Made by a program: the position numbers and the translations under genes. Shown here piece by piece: positions 33,011 through 44,300 of a stretch of 64,000 nucleotides of DNA. Within the stretch, counting starts at the first letter, position 1. Each line of letters opens with the position of its first letter. Below the pieces are notes generated by a model. The model searched no databases and had not been told where the DNA came from. It saw nothing but the letters and a program-made list of their open reading frames with translations. The stretch is from Phytophthora quininea (lineage: Eukaryota > Oomycota > Peronosporomycetes > Peronosporales > Peronosporaceae), in NCBI GenBank assembly GCA_011947345.1, contig JAAVTG010000788.1, positions 239,469 to 303,468 of the forward strand, written 5' to 3'.

Positions 33011-33607
33011 TGCAGCTCGAGGAAAGTGCGTTGGTCCTTCACGGAGAAATGAGGAATGAAGGACGACTAGGAGTGCTAGTTTAACCAAACCTCGGCTGCC
33101 AAAGCCCGTGTTGCCTGTGGTTGAGTGGGAATAGGCGATGATGGCGTGCCAACCACCGTGCTTCAAGACAACAAGTCATTGAAAGACCGTCACTGTCTGC
33201 AAGACCGTCGGAGCGATCGTGTGGTGAAGAAGATCAAATCATGCACCGTTTCTGGCTGCACTCGTCCAAGCATTTTGATTTCATTTGGAGTGAGCTGAAG
33301 TTGACACGCAAGTCTCTCCGTAAGCAGCATGATTGGACTCTGATTCTGTAGTGGCGAGAGGATGGTGAGAAGCAGTAGCGCTACAGTACAGTGCAATTAT
33401 GACAGCATATGTACTGTACAAGGTTGCAGGTGTTGGACGCTCCGGTGGACGATTTCCTGAGCAGGGCGCATGTGCACTGCTATGAACGAAGCCGTCCCGT
33501 CCTGCGTCGTCAAGAGATACCCCCTCGAGCAAGAAGTGTGCAAAGCTTGCGCTCTTAGAGGGAACTCGCCGACTCTGACTGTGACACGAAAGCAGGATGC
33601 TGAGCCG
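33011..33607. other. Shared promoter region of SWEET 3 and the PX gene
   Basis: It contains the second copy of the upstream block (33205-33230). No gene is supported. A plus-strand frame is open from 33470, but it precedes the PX initiator. Confidence 0.4.
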
Positions 33608-33623
33608 GCTCACTTGTCTATTT
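33608..33623 (+). promoter_or_regulatory. Initiator element of the PX gene
   Basis: GCTCACTTGTCTATTT matches the oomycete Inr consensus GCTCATTYBNCAWTTT at 14 of 16 positions, the best match in the window, 32 nt before the ATG at 33656. It argues against the longer frame from 33470. Confidence 0.65.
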
Positions 33624-33655
33624 GCCGCGCACTACACCTCCCGCACCAAACAGCG

Positions 33656-34252
33656 ATGACTACAGAGAACATGACTACCAGCGCGACGCCAATGCTGCAG
33701 CCGTTGTTGCCTGTAACCATCGTGCCGACACGAACGTCCCGAGTCTCCGTCTGCCTCTTGTTCCTGGAGAAGATCGACCGCATCGAGATCAACCACACAA
33801 CCGAGCGCGACGGCGTCGTCTACTACGTGCTGGACGTTTTCATGAAGCACAGCACGTCGAACATCCCGACAATCAAGACGACCACAGCAACGCCAAATGG
33901 CGAGCCCGACTACCAACTGGAACGCCGCTTCACCGACTTTGCGGACCTGCGCTACGAAGTTTGGATGCGTGCACAGCACCGACACCTGGACGTCGTCAAC
34001 CCGTGCACTTGCACGTACTGCGACGCCTTCATGAACTACATCGAGCACTCGATGTCGCAGCCGCGGTCGATCGTCAAGCTGGCCACGGGGGTGAAGACCC
34101 GCAAGGTCCTTCTGGCAAGGTTCTGCAAGGCGTTCATCGACATGGCAGTCGGAAGAACGACGGAGACTCGGCCGAGAGACCTCGAATGCGAAGGCTTCCA
34201 GTACATTCCCCGCGTGATGGCGCGCTTCTTCCGACGAGAGCCTCACGCTTGA
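33656..34252 (+). CDS. PX-domain-like protein
   Basis: A 198-residue product from the chosen start. A PX-like core runs from about residue 30: a beta region (YYVLDVFMKH), a basic phosphoinositide-contact stretch (YQLERRFTDFADLRYEVW), then CTCTYCDAFMNYIEH and a helical end (RKVLLARFCKAFIDMAV). PX domains bind phosphatidylinositol phosphates on endosomes; this family with an inserted CxxC is common in oomycetes, with no known role. No membrane segment or second domain is seen. The family call rests on the RRFTDFxxLR motif and fold order. Confidence 0.65.
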   Translation: MTTENMTTSATPMLQPLLPVTIVPTRTSRVSVCLLFLEKIDRIEINHTTERDGVVYYVLDVFMKHSTSNIPTIKTTTATPNGEPDYQLERRFTDFADLRYEVWMRAQHRHLDVVNPCTCTYCDAFMNYIEHSMSQPRSIVKLATGVKTRKVLLARFCKAFIDMAVGRTTETRPRDLECEGFQYIPRVMARFFRREPHA

Positions 34253-35401
34253 CTGCGGATCGGTGGTAAGTTCGGTCACGTCATCCAAGCAACAACTAAT
34301 TCCTCTAGTTTACGTCCACATGGACACTATCCACTACAAATGATCAAAGAAAGGTCGCTGTAATCATCGTAAGTTCGCACTTTCTCTGAAGTTCGATCAG
34401 CGAGACACTTTGAAGTTCGCTGAGAAGGAGACCGTTCGTAATTGCCAACGAGGGCATCAGCGACTGGCTGCACAAGACGATCTTGGACAGGTATATCGTA
34501 CATGCAGTCGAGGCAAAAGGCCGATATTGCGTCGTTCGCGTTGACTGAAATGTTGGTTGGGCGTCGCGGTCTTGCACCATATGCGCCGAAGGTTGATTGC
34601 TCGATGCAGATCGATCCTGCTGGCGCATATCTAAGCTCCGGGTAGACAGGGCGCCTTGGAGACCTCGGAGTCCGAGGCATGCTTCACTTTGAAAAATGCA
34701 CTGCGTTCAACACCTTCGAATCTTTCGCGAGGGAAATTAGTGATAAAATCGACAGTCGGTCCTCGGCGAAGTCTTGCCCACATTCACCGGTTTTGCAAGC
34801 TGCCACATCCATTTTTTTCAAAACTTTACCATTTGGAACTCTCATAGCTACGTTGATCTGGTACCGTGGGTGATACGTGTGTATGTTTGTTAACTGTACA
34901 AGTTTTCCCTGCGGGGATGCTTTTACTCTGCAAACTACACTTGGACTTGACCACCGCCTTGGTGTGGTAGCCAACGTTCATCTTGATCGATGTATCGCGC
35001 TTTTGGAAATACAAGTGGTAGCGTCAATAAGAACTGCGACCGTGGCGGCGCCGAAATGGAATGGCGAGCTGCAACTGAGACCGTGACTGTCATGACTGTG
35101 CCGACCATCCCCGTCACACCAGAGCACCTGGTTCGTAGTGAGCGCCCAGGTGTCATCAGCGAGTGTTAAGGAGCCCCCCCCCCTCTAGCCGTTTGTGCCC
35201 AGGTTCACGGTGTTCAGCTGCTGGTGCGCATCAACACGGTTGCTTTGCTTAGTGGTGCAAATCAGCGCTGCAAGTTTTGCATCGTGTGCGTTCTGACTCT
35301 ATCGCATTATGATGGGACCTCAAAGCCATGTCCCAAAGAAATCCGCGTCAAGGCGAACCAGAACACCAGCTTCCACCACGCCTACCACGCGTGCCCAACC
35401 G
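34253..35401. other. Gap with unassigned fragments
   Basis: Several frames of 60-117 codons on both strands have no recognised domain. A short C run lies at 35172-35181. Possibly decayed mobile DNA. Confidence 0.35.
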
Positions 35402-36540
35402 ATGGAACTTGTGTACCTGTACAAAGGAGAGGTTTACACGATCGAGATGGACCCAAACTGACGTTGTCCCCTGCCCTGCGTGCTGGTGAAGGAGGCTCTG
35501 GGTCTACCGAGCCACCCCATGGACATTCCCCATATCTGACTGCGCAACGAAGACGGGTCCCGGTCGGCGGTGAACGAGGCAGAAGGCCTTCCCGGGTGGA
35601 AGTCAACGACGCGTCAAAAGCGTTGAACCAGTTTACGCTGCTAGGCGACGATGATGAGGTCCATTTTCGCGTCGAAGTGGAAGCAGGTGCTCCGGCAGGA
35701 AGCGAGTGCGATATGGGCGATGAAAATGATGTTGAGTCTTGCATCAATGCCATGAATAGCGCGGTGGCCCTCAGCAACAAGCGACGTCCCTCCTGTGAGT
35801 CTCTCTCCTTCCACCAGTTCAACGCATACTCGCTTGATAATATGTACAAGAAAATAAGGTGAAGACGAATGCGTACGTTCAACCGGAGCGAGCGCTACCA
35901 GAAGGACTCCAGGAGACGATTGAAGACCAATACGAGACGGTGTACAATGCTTCCGGGCCGTTTCATGAGAAGAATGAGGCCCACAAGCGGGTGTACATCG
36001 ACGCGATTTTACTGCCGTGTGTTGCAGCCGTGACCGAAGGCCGTGACCGAAGAGTACAATCTCATTGGCGACGAACGACTGGATTTGAGCATGGAGGCTC
36101 AAGTGTATACGTGTGATTTACACTGCTCAGAATGTGTGGACTACGTGGTATCCAAGGGCCATCGAAAGATGTTCGTCGTGGAAGCTAGAGACTGCAATGT
36201 TCCTGAGGGTGTCAACCAAGCTAAGGCAATCATGGAAGCTGCACGTATCGTGAACAAGCAGGTTAACAAGAATTGGGGAACGATCAAGGCCGCGTGTACT
36301 GACATGCAAAACTGGGTGTTTATCGCACGGGAGTTGAGTGTTGTCCGCCAGGAGCTGGCGATGGACGGTCTGAATCCAAGCACCAATACGTTTCCTACAG
36401 AGCTATGGCCCATGGTGAGAAAGACGTACAAGATGTTGTATGATCTTTTAGGTAATGAATATAATTGTTTTATCTGGCACATGGTATTCCCAGTTCGAAG
36501 AGCATTTCATCGAACAACTTTTTCCTCGGACAAACAGTAA
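35402..36540 (+). pseudogene. Crinkler-like gene relic with PD-(D/E)XK-type C-terminus
   Basis: Pieces in successive frames read as one protein. They are: a ubiquitin-like start (MELVYLYKGEVYTIEMDPN); SAVNEAEGLPGW with VNDASKALNQFTLLGDDDEVHF; a charged middle (35860-36035); and a nuclease-like end with CVDYVVSKGHRKMFVVEARD followed by a Q/A-rich helix, the D...ExR/K arrangement of restriction-endonuclease-like domains found at Crinkler C-termini. A perfect 13-bp tandem duplication at 36027-36052 breaks the frame between VAAVTE and EYNLIGDE. I see no LFLAK or HVLVVVP motif, so membership in the Crinkler family is only suggested. Frame breaks upstream are several. Confidence 0.42.
36027..36052 (+). 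repeat. 13-bp perfect tandem duplication
   Basis: GCCGTGACCGAAG occurs twice head to tail. Removing one copy restores a continuous frame in the nuclease-like pseudogene. Confidence 0.9.
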
Positions 36541-37617
36541 GCTGGCCGTAACTCTTACCTCCTGTTCGTGCTGCTGGTGACGTGACTGTGCGTCGATCTG
36601 CTGCGCGCTACTGCGCCAGTCCTGCCTGTGGCCTCGGGCGGTGTCTGGTGGCCCACCTAGATAGCGCTAACTACTTAATACACAAAATGTAACCTGCTAT
36701 CTAGGCCTTTTCCGTGCAGTAGACATCCAGTTGCCTCGTGCCAGAAGTCCTTCAAGGGTGTTATGCTTGCCGGCCTTGCGGGCTAATCTACCGCCGGGGC
36801 TGACTCGGGTACCCGATGGTGGCTACTGCCGCAAGCAATACCAGGCTACTACTACTGTGTCACCCTCCCTCACGGGCTAGATTACCGTGCTGGTCCTCTC
36901 TTCTGGCGGTGGCTCGATCTTCGCGTCAGTCGTCGCCCGCGGCTGCGAATATTCGTCGTCTAGTAACTTGAATATATTCCGCGACGGTACCAAACCGGCA
37001 CCTACTCGCTACAGCTCAAATCTTAGACTGTCTCCTACTTACACATGCATCCACTAGCGCGCTGCTCTTCGTCTTCCTGCGATATTTCCGTAGATGTCTG
37101 CTCCCGGCGTTCGTTGCGCCGTCCTAGCTCGATTGGGTCGTCGTCGCCTTCTCCTGCTTGACTTGGTCTTCGACCTGGCTGCTTGCTAGCGTTGTCCTCT
37201 TGCGTGCTGCTGCTGCCTTAATCGTGCTGATGTTGTCTTGGTCGTGCTGTAGTAGTCCTTGGTCATGCCGCCGTCGTCACCCCCGCTGTCGTTCGCTACT
37301 CGTCCTTGCCGCCGTCTGCTGCTTCGTCTGCTGTACCACCAGCTTCAAGCTGCTGCGGCTGACGATGGCAGCGGTGCCGCTGCTCACGTCTTCCCCGCTG
37401 ACGGATTGGTCCTCGCAATGACACCCATGTCACTAAACGTTGTGCAACCAGCATTCCAGAACAACTGTCTGAACAACTAGTAAAACGTTGCATCATATGT
37501 TTTGGTGGATATTTGAGATACTAATACAGCTAGTTATTGATCAGCTACTACCAAGACGCAGTTGAGTTTCCACTTGCACAACTAAAGATGCGGCAGCAAA
37601 CACTCCACTATCGTATC
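36541..37617. other. Non-coding, possible LTR relic
   Basis: Rich in CTG/CTT triplets on the plus strand and without a supported gene. The inverted repeat at 36656-36704 and the lack of coding suggest an LTR-type sequence, but no partner LTR is visible. Confidence 0.3.
36656..36704. repeat. 10-bp perfect inverted repeat
   Basis: CCTAGATAGC and GCTATCTAGG flank a 29-bp AT-rich loop. It could be a regulatory palindrome or part of a retrotransposon LTR. Confidence 0.5.
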
Positions 37618-37711
37618 AGTCACAGCACGCCCATGAAGAAGAATCCCCGCTGCGCCACCTTCCTGCGGTCCAGCCAGGTGATGAAGAAGGTGGCCACGTA
37701 GTAGCCAGGCA
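37618..37711 (-). pseudogene. MFS transporter fragment
   Basis: The minus strand encodes LPGYYVATFFITWLDRRKV and then AQRGFFFMGVL before a stop. This is the PGY...DRxGRRxxQxxGFxxMG helix-loop-helix pattern of phosphate-type major facilitator transporters. Only about 30 residues remain; the fragment ends near the MITE at 37723. Confidence 0.4.
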
Positions 37712-37722
37712 GTGTGTGTGTG

Positions 37723-38322
37723 GGGGGTCACACTGAACGGCTCCAGAATAGGGTATACCGGAGTTTTTCTCTTTGTATACCGGATAAGCGTTCACACTGC
37801 GCCTATTTCGATATATTTTTAACCAACAAAATATCAGCTTTGGGAATTTTGTTGTGGTTAGTGGCAGTTCGGGGTTTGAAAGGCTTCTATGGAGAGTGCA
37901 GCGTCGCACCCAAGGACGGCGGTGTTAATTCCCGGGGCAAGGCAGTCGCGGGGTCGTCTACAAGCACTGCCCATCTGAGATCTGAGGAGGTGCGAGAGCG
38001 CACCAGCGGTCAGGAATTAGGTGGAGCTAGTGATGCTGTTGGCGGTGGCAACGCGGGGGTCGCGTTGCTGTTAGTAGTGACTTGGCGTCTCGAGAGTCTC
38101 CTTGACGCTCGCATGGTGGAGGAACGTGTGCTAACCATGATCGTGTTCTTTTGCTTTTCCGGATGCAATAGAATCTGGTCCCGAGCAGCCCCTATACAAA
38201 GGCTTTATTTGCACCTTTTTTGTTTGTTTACCGGCATAGTCCTTTCCGGATCCGGCAGCGTGAACACTCTGTTCCGGCCACTTTTCCGGCATAGTATTCC
38301 GGAGCCGTTCAGTGTGACCCCC
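37723..38322. mobile_element. 600-bp non-autonomous DNA transposon (MITE) with 28-bp TIRs
   Basis: The left end GGGGGTCACACTGAACGGCT... (37723-37750) and the right end 38295-38322 are inverted copies with one mismatch in 28. Subterminal CCGG-containing motifs (TATACCGG twice on the left, TTCCGG several times on the right) and an inner GTTCACACTG/GTGAAC pair repeat inside both ends. There is no transposase; the frame open across it (37714-38373) is not a gene. No clear target-site duplication is visible, so the superfamily is unassigned. Confidence 0.8.
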
Positions 38323-41277
38323 AGTGCCAGCAGAGTTCGAATGACTCCCGGTCCTGGAACAAAATGTCAGTGAGGGAACTGTTCACTTCACTGTAGATAC
38401 GCGAGCAGCACGCATATTGAATACGGTGAAAAGTGGTTAACCAGATCCACAAAGCTGTCAACTGCGAATTGAAGAGCGATAAATTCAACCGATACATTAG
38501 CACATTCGTCGTACGCCGTTGAAAGAGAACTGTCCGAACAACACGCCACCGCTCAAGTCATCTGAGTTCAGCGCTAAAGTTTCCAGATTCACGCTGGCAG
38601 AGCTCGGGTAATTTTGACGCGCGCCGGCAGCGGTCTGGCCGAATTTGTTTTCAATTAATTATCTCACTGTAGTAAGGGAGCACTAAAATCACTGTTTGCA
38701 ACACAACTTGGTCAATTGATGGTCTCGTTCTTGTTGTACATCTCCGGTCCGGGAAAGGGAATTAACCACTTGCCGGTAGAAAACCATGCTAGCCTCGTGG
38801 TTCGCAGTTAGTTCACATAGACATGTGGCAATTGTTTTTAGAACAAACCCAATAACATACTGTTTGTAAATAAAACGTGGCTGACCACTGCGATTGAACG
38901 CCAACAGCCCTTGCCTCCGTCTATTTTTGTCCATATTAAGATATTTAACTAGAGTGCAATAACTGCGTTTACACCGTTTTGGCATAAAATGATAATAATC
39001 GATAGCGGCGTCGGTGTCTGTGTTCATTGGAAATGTTTACTAATCCAGTAAGAGATTGTTATACATTTAGTACGTAATAGACCATTTTTTCCACAACGAG
39101 CGTCGGCGCTGTCGATGCTGGGCACCCAACCCGAACTGTCATCACTTACACTGCTCTACTTCGTCAAGCACCTGCCTGACACCCAACACGTATCAGATTT
39201 ATCGCTATGATCCGCAAGCTGACTGAGCTGAGAGTTGCAATTATTCTTGGATAGACATGCTAATTTCTCCAAATCCATATCGCCGCGCGATCAATCACGC
39301 TGGTTGTTACTTGACGTGTGCTAATTACTGTTTACTGTTGGTTGTTCTGATAACCAATGGTGAACTTATCACTTCTGACAACTCTGAAGCCCGAGTTCGT
39401 TGGATCCTGGTGAGCATATTCTGTTGATCCGATAAGTGTTGATCCATTCATTGTATCACGAATGTCTCATAAATAACACTTTTTCATTTGACTTTGTGTC
39501 GTCGTTTTGTTCGTCGCGTTCCTTCAGGTCAGGAACGCCACCCTGTGTTGCCGAGTTTAATGTTGATTCTGTCGTCTCCAGGTCAATCGAAGCGGCTGCC
39601 GATTCCCATGTCCCTATCTAATTTCTAGCAAACCCACAGCCAAGGGGACAGGTTTGGAATAAACCAAACCATCACGTAGATAGCGTAGAGATTGTCGTCA
39701 AAGTGGCAAATGCACGACCGCGCTGCTGTCCAAGTTCAATATTGGAAGGGGAATATGGGCACGCTTACCAGACATCGCATGGTCGTAAAACTGGTCAAAG
39801 GCAGGACTTTGACCGAGATTCTCGATCAAATCTTAAGTCGATTTGTCTTGACTCACCTACTCCACAAGAAATTGGATGTGGTTCCTTCGGACCCGCGTCC
39901 CAAGGAAGCGTTGAACCAATTGTACAGCTGATATTAAAGTCCAAAATGATAGGAATGTCACCAGTAATCCGCGCCATATTACCTGTTTCGCTTTTGTCGC
40001 CATCCCGAACCATTATTCCAAGGGCAAAGAACGATCACAGACGCTATACTATCATTTCTATGTCGATTTCTTTACCATATGACAATTTTGCTCCATCAAT
40101 TTATACTTGAAATACGTATAGAAAACTACAACGGTAAAAGGTAAATATGCTAGTTTTGGTTGGATCTCCGAATAGAACAACTTTATACGTTAAGAATATA
40201 GTTTATAAAGCCGTTGTGGTGTAGGAATCCACTGAATATTCGCTAAGGTAGCAGCGAGCTTCCGCACACAAAATACACCTTCCAGAACGTCATACGAATG
40301 AACTGAAGTAACCAGATACGATGCTGCCCGAGCCGGTGTGGCCTCTTCTCACTGTCTACATTGTAGGCAAATGTAAGCCGACGCTACAGGCAGGAGCCTT
40401 CGCCTGTACGTCGAAACACCCTTTCACACACTCAAAACTCCGTGGCACCAGCAGACAAAGCTTGCCTAGTCGCGTGGACTGTCTTACGGGGTGCAGGAAT
40501 ATAACTAGGCTGGAAGTCACTTTGGAATGCGACTAGCACCCCACACACAAGGGCCCTTTCGCCCAACGCTCCTATTAATAGGGTCAAACCAAAATACACT
40601 CTAGCTACCACTCTTCCTTCACTCTTGGCCTGGCCAAACGAACACTCGCTTCACGAAGATCTGTATTCGCTGGCAGGCATAACCAACAAAAACAGGCAAG
40701 GTGCTTACCTAGGACGCTTTGCCACTTGGGAAGTCGGGAGGGGATTCTGCTCTGATTGTATCGCCCTTGCAGGCTCTTACTCTACCTAATCCTACCTCTC
40801 TCGACAATTCTATGCAAATATCAAGTGAATATGAGCGGTGCCGTCGGAGCTACACATCCAAAGATTTAACGACCAGGCGATGGTTCGCAATAATGCCTAC
40901 CTCGGACAGTGACCCACAACGAACATTCGCCCCGCATCGTGATTGGCCCAAACCGACCCCTCTTATAGGCCAATGGCGGGAGCGATAATTGGTTGCTGGA
41001 TCTTGGGGAAATTTCCACACCATATAATCATATAATGTTTTCTTTTAAGTCTTTGGCAGAAAATGTATACATCTCCTGCGTTTGTGATAATGCTGTGATC
41101 TCCAGACGCTGATGTGTGATAGCAGACAATCATAAACGCCAGAAATCTTGCGCGAATCTAGCTGATTACACTTGTACTCAGTATGATGCGAACTTAATGC
41201 AGCAGATTAACGGCGTTTGAGATAACAAGATTATCACGGCCACATTGCGACCTTTCACCATAATTTTCGTAGCAAAA
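38323..41277. other. Gap with unassigned frames
   Basis: A minus-strand frame at 39027-38689 (112 codons, basic) is the longest plausible unknown, without a recognised domain. The stretch 39600-40110 repeats no neighbour. Nothing else is supported. Confidence 0.35.
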
Positions 41278-43423
41278 ATGGCACGCGGCGACAAGAGACA
41301 GCTCGAGGGACAAACCGATGGGGTCGCTGTGGCGGAGTGGCTGCAGTCCAAGAGGACGAAGACCAGCACTAAAAGGACGTACTCATCTAATATCAACACG
41401 ATGACATCGCGGCTCTCGTCTCACTACCCCGACACAGTAGACAGCGAAGCGAAGGTAATGCGAATTCCTCTGCCTAAAGAAGCGCTCTTGTCCTTTTTGG
41501 ACACATCTGCAGCCCTGCACACGCGTGCGACCGTGACAACGTGGACTCAAGTCAGTCGCGGGCCGTTCCTCTATCAGCCTCATGTGTTTGGGGATACCGC
41601 AGCGCTTTAGTGGACGTTTACCGCAGTCGACTTCTTGAATTGGACCCACAACTCGACACGGAGCTTCGCAGGGTGCTGGAAGGATATGAAAAGTGATTAA
41701 CAACCTTAAAAAACGTGGCTTGATAAAGATTAATGAGGGAAAAGGCAGCTGAAAGCCAACGGATTCGAAATGCTGACGAAAACGTTTATGACTCTCGAAC
41801 CAACTACTAAGGGCCAAGCCTGGTCTGCAGTGCTGTTTGGCTGGGGATTTTTCGTTTTAATGTGGAACTTAATGAGCCGGGCCGACTCTGTGGACACAAT
41901 AATGTTGCAACACATGGAGTGGGTAGATGACTGTCTTGTTGTTGAAGAGCAAGGTCACAAAGGTGACCAGACAGGAGCGGAGAAGCTCGGCAAGCACGTA
42001 TACGCGAACCCGTACCAGCCATCCCAATGTACAATTCTCGCTCTTGCTGTGCACTTGTTTTCGTGCCCAGAACGCTCTATTGGTGGGAAACAGCAACTTT
42101 TTATTGGCAGTGATAACAAAGATCGTTTTGGGCGTATGTTGCGCCGCGTTATCAAGTCGTTGACAAAGTACGAGCTGTATGAACTTAGCTTCACTCCAGA
42201 AGACATCGGTACACACAGTCTGCGTCAAGGGAGTAATTCCTATGCTCTCGGCCAAGTCAATGGCCCCACCCCTGTGTCGGTGTATTTGCGCATGAGCCAA
42301 AGCCTTGGCAGATTGAAGGATCGGTATATTCACTTTGGAGAGGGTGCAGATCAGCTCTGCGGGCGCATGGTAGCAGGTTTGCCGTTTGACTCAGAGCGTT
42401 TTGGGGTGTTACCGCCGCATTTCCCCCAGAAATCAGCAGTCTTCTGACTGTTAATTATTGGAACCAAATAGTTAGTGGCTTTTCCAACTACCCTCACGGT
42501 GTACAGTCGGCGTTCCCATTTCTATTGGCATCTGTCATTTTCCACGAGCAATTCCTCCGCAACAACCTGAGTGGCAATCATCCGATATTCAAATCTCGCG
42601 TCTTCTCGGCCAACCCGCTACTGGAAAAGCAGCGCGGTGCGGCCATAATTGTAATTGGTACATCGCCACTGTGTGGGTTAAAAGCAACCGGGATTCCTGC
42701 ACATCTCGCAGTCGCCAAGCAGGTCAATGAACTGAGAGGAGAAGTCGCTATTCTCCGCACCAAGATCAACAGTCTAGAGGCTAAGCTACCAAACGAAGTA
42801 GCAAGTACGGTAGTCAGCGAGTTACGCCAGCATTTCGTTGTAAATGGCGTCGCACCAATTTCGTTGCACGACTTGGACACAAAGATCGCAGACCTGGAAA
42901 CACGGATGGCAGCACAATTTTCCAGCGCACTTCGTGCCGTTCAACTGTCCAGTGTTAGTCATGACACCACCTCAACGAGCAACCATTCGAGCTGGCGGTC
43001 ATGGTCTTGGAATGACGGTAAACTATCTCATTCGGTGCCTAAAGACTGGGAATTTCCTGCTAGAGCGAATGTAAAAACACTCTGGAATTTATGGTTCTTC
43101 GGGGATAAGGATACTGGGGTCCGTCCGTACAGATTACTCAGGAAACAGCACGACATAATGCCGCAGCATCGAATGCAGCATTCTCGAGTCAGAATAGTGA
43201 TGGAATACATGGAGAGTCTTGCCGACAAAGCTGAACTATTTCTGTTGGCTCGAGGGGAGTATCAATGATGCAAATACCAGTCGTAGACAAGGTATTCGAC
43301 GTTGTTTTGACTGCAATGCTTTCTCAACTGTACTCAAAGATGCCGAAAAGAGCAGAGGACTTGTCTTGTGGAACGCTATACAACAAACTTTGCCAGTATC
43401 GTAAAACTCATTCACAACATTAA
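41278..43423 (+). mobile_element. Crypton-type tyrosine recombinase ORF
   Basis: Successive frames join into one 716-residue protein. In order: an N-terminal core-binding region (STKRTYSSNINTM; GYRSALVDVYRSRLLEL), a catalytic domain with HSLRQG (H-x-x-R) and DRYIHFGEGADQLCGRMVAGL (Tyr), VLPPHFPP, a coiled coil (VAKQVNELRGEVAILRTKI) and a GCR1_C-type DNA-binding end (VPKDWEFPARANVKTLWNLW). This YR plus GCR1_C order is typical of Crypton elements, which move by recombinase alone. The frame breaks all vanish if one base is added at GGGG 41590-41593, AAAA 41689-41692, AAAA 41740-41743, CCCCC 42423-42427 and GGGG 43254-43257. The element could therefore be intact. Confidence 0.72.
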
Positions 43424-44120
43424 AAATAGCGAAGAACTATGAGTCACCAACAATACAGCCAATCATTAGCGACTACCTCGTTGTGATCTGATTCCTATCA
43501 CAAACGCCGTCATTATATACATTTACGTGAAGTCGCGAGCACGTTCGGTCAACAGCTGCGCTAACACAGCTGCATACCCCCCTTCCCAGCCATTAAAAAG
43601 GATGGAGTCGCCCTGACCCACCTCCTCCTCTACATCACATTGTATTTTAATCTGTTATAATCTGATATGGTTTCATATTGGCTAACAAATCTATTACAAA
43701 ACCTAAATCGATCTAGGCAGGAATTTTGCCCTTGTTGCGGTCCAGCCCACCTCCAACCTCACATTGGTGCAGGGCCACCAAGGAGCACAAACCGCTGCTA
43801 CCTTTATTTGTTATGTTCTGGTCTAGGAGATTGCTCTTGTACGGCCCAATGGTGAGCAGAACAGAGTATTCGTGCTGTGTACCCATCTTAAGCCTCCTGC
43901 GGCCAATGGCAATCAAATCTAGTCACTACATCTTCTGCCTAGCTGCAGCCCTGTCTGATGAGTTGATCCTGGTAAAAAAATGACGCTGTGTTCGGTCGCC
44001 CACATACCATCAAACTGATATTTCTCTCGCTCATTTGATGTCAGTGTTTGGAAAAAGCTGGTTAACAACGAAAACCACACCGGGCGGCGAAGCGGATTAA
44101 GAATGATGAAGATGTGCCAC
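43424..44120. other. Gap after the Crypton ORF
   Basis: No gene recognised. Presumably it includes the 3' part of the Crypton element. Confidence 0.35.
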
Positions 44121-44300
44121 GATATTGAGAGTCATGTAGATAATTGCGGTGGTCAAAACAAAAACAACTACGTTCTTGGTTTCCTTCTCGCTGCACAGAT
44201 GATGTGAGTGATATTGTGGTGGTTATTCATGGTTTGGTGCGCGCATCGCTACTGTTACATGCAGGCGCAGACCCGCCAGCGAGAAAATAGAGGTGACTTC
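44121..44300 (+). mobile_element. Transposase-like relic with DNCGGQNKN motif
   Basis: Positions 44131-44215 encode ESHVDNCGGQNKNNYVLGFL. The hVDNCxGQNKN pattern marks a widespread, poorly named transposase-like family in oomycetes and animals, where the Asp is probably catalytic. A stop follows after 30 residues; the usual GHT...DRGF block is only faintly visible downstream (QTRQRENRGDF). Confidence 0.4.

Noticed and set aside
32123..33166. Single 347-codon frame for SWEET 3 without an intron
   Set aside because: The 69-nt GTACGT...CAG segment falls at the exact intron site of the two paralogues and merely happens to be in frame. The N-terminal extension has no counterpart.
37714..38373. 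219-codon open frame
   Set aside because: It spans the MITE from end to end, TIRs included, so it is a chance opening in a non-coding element.
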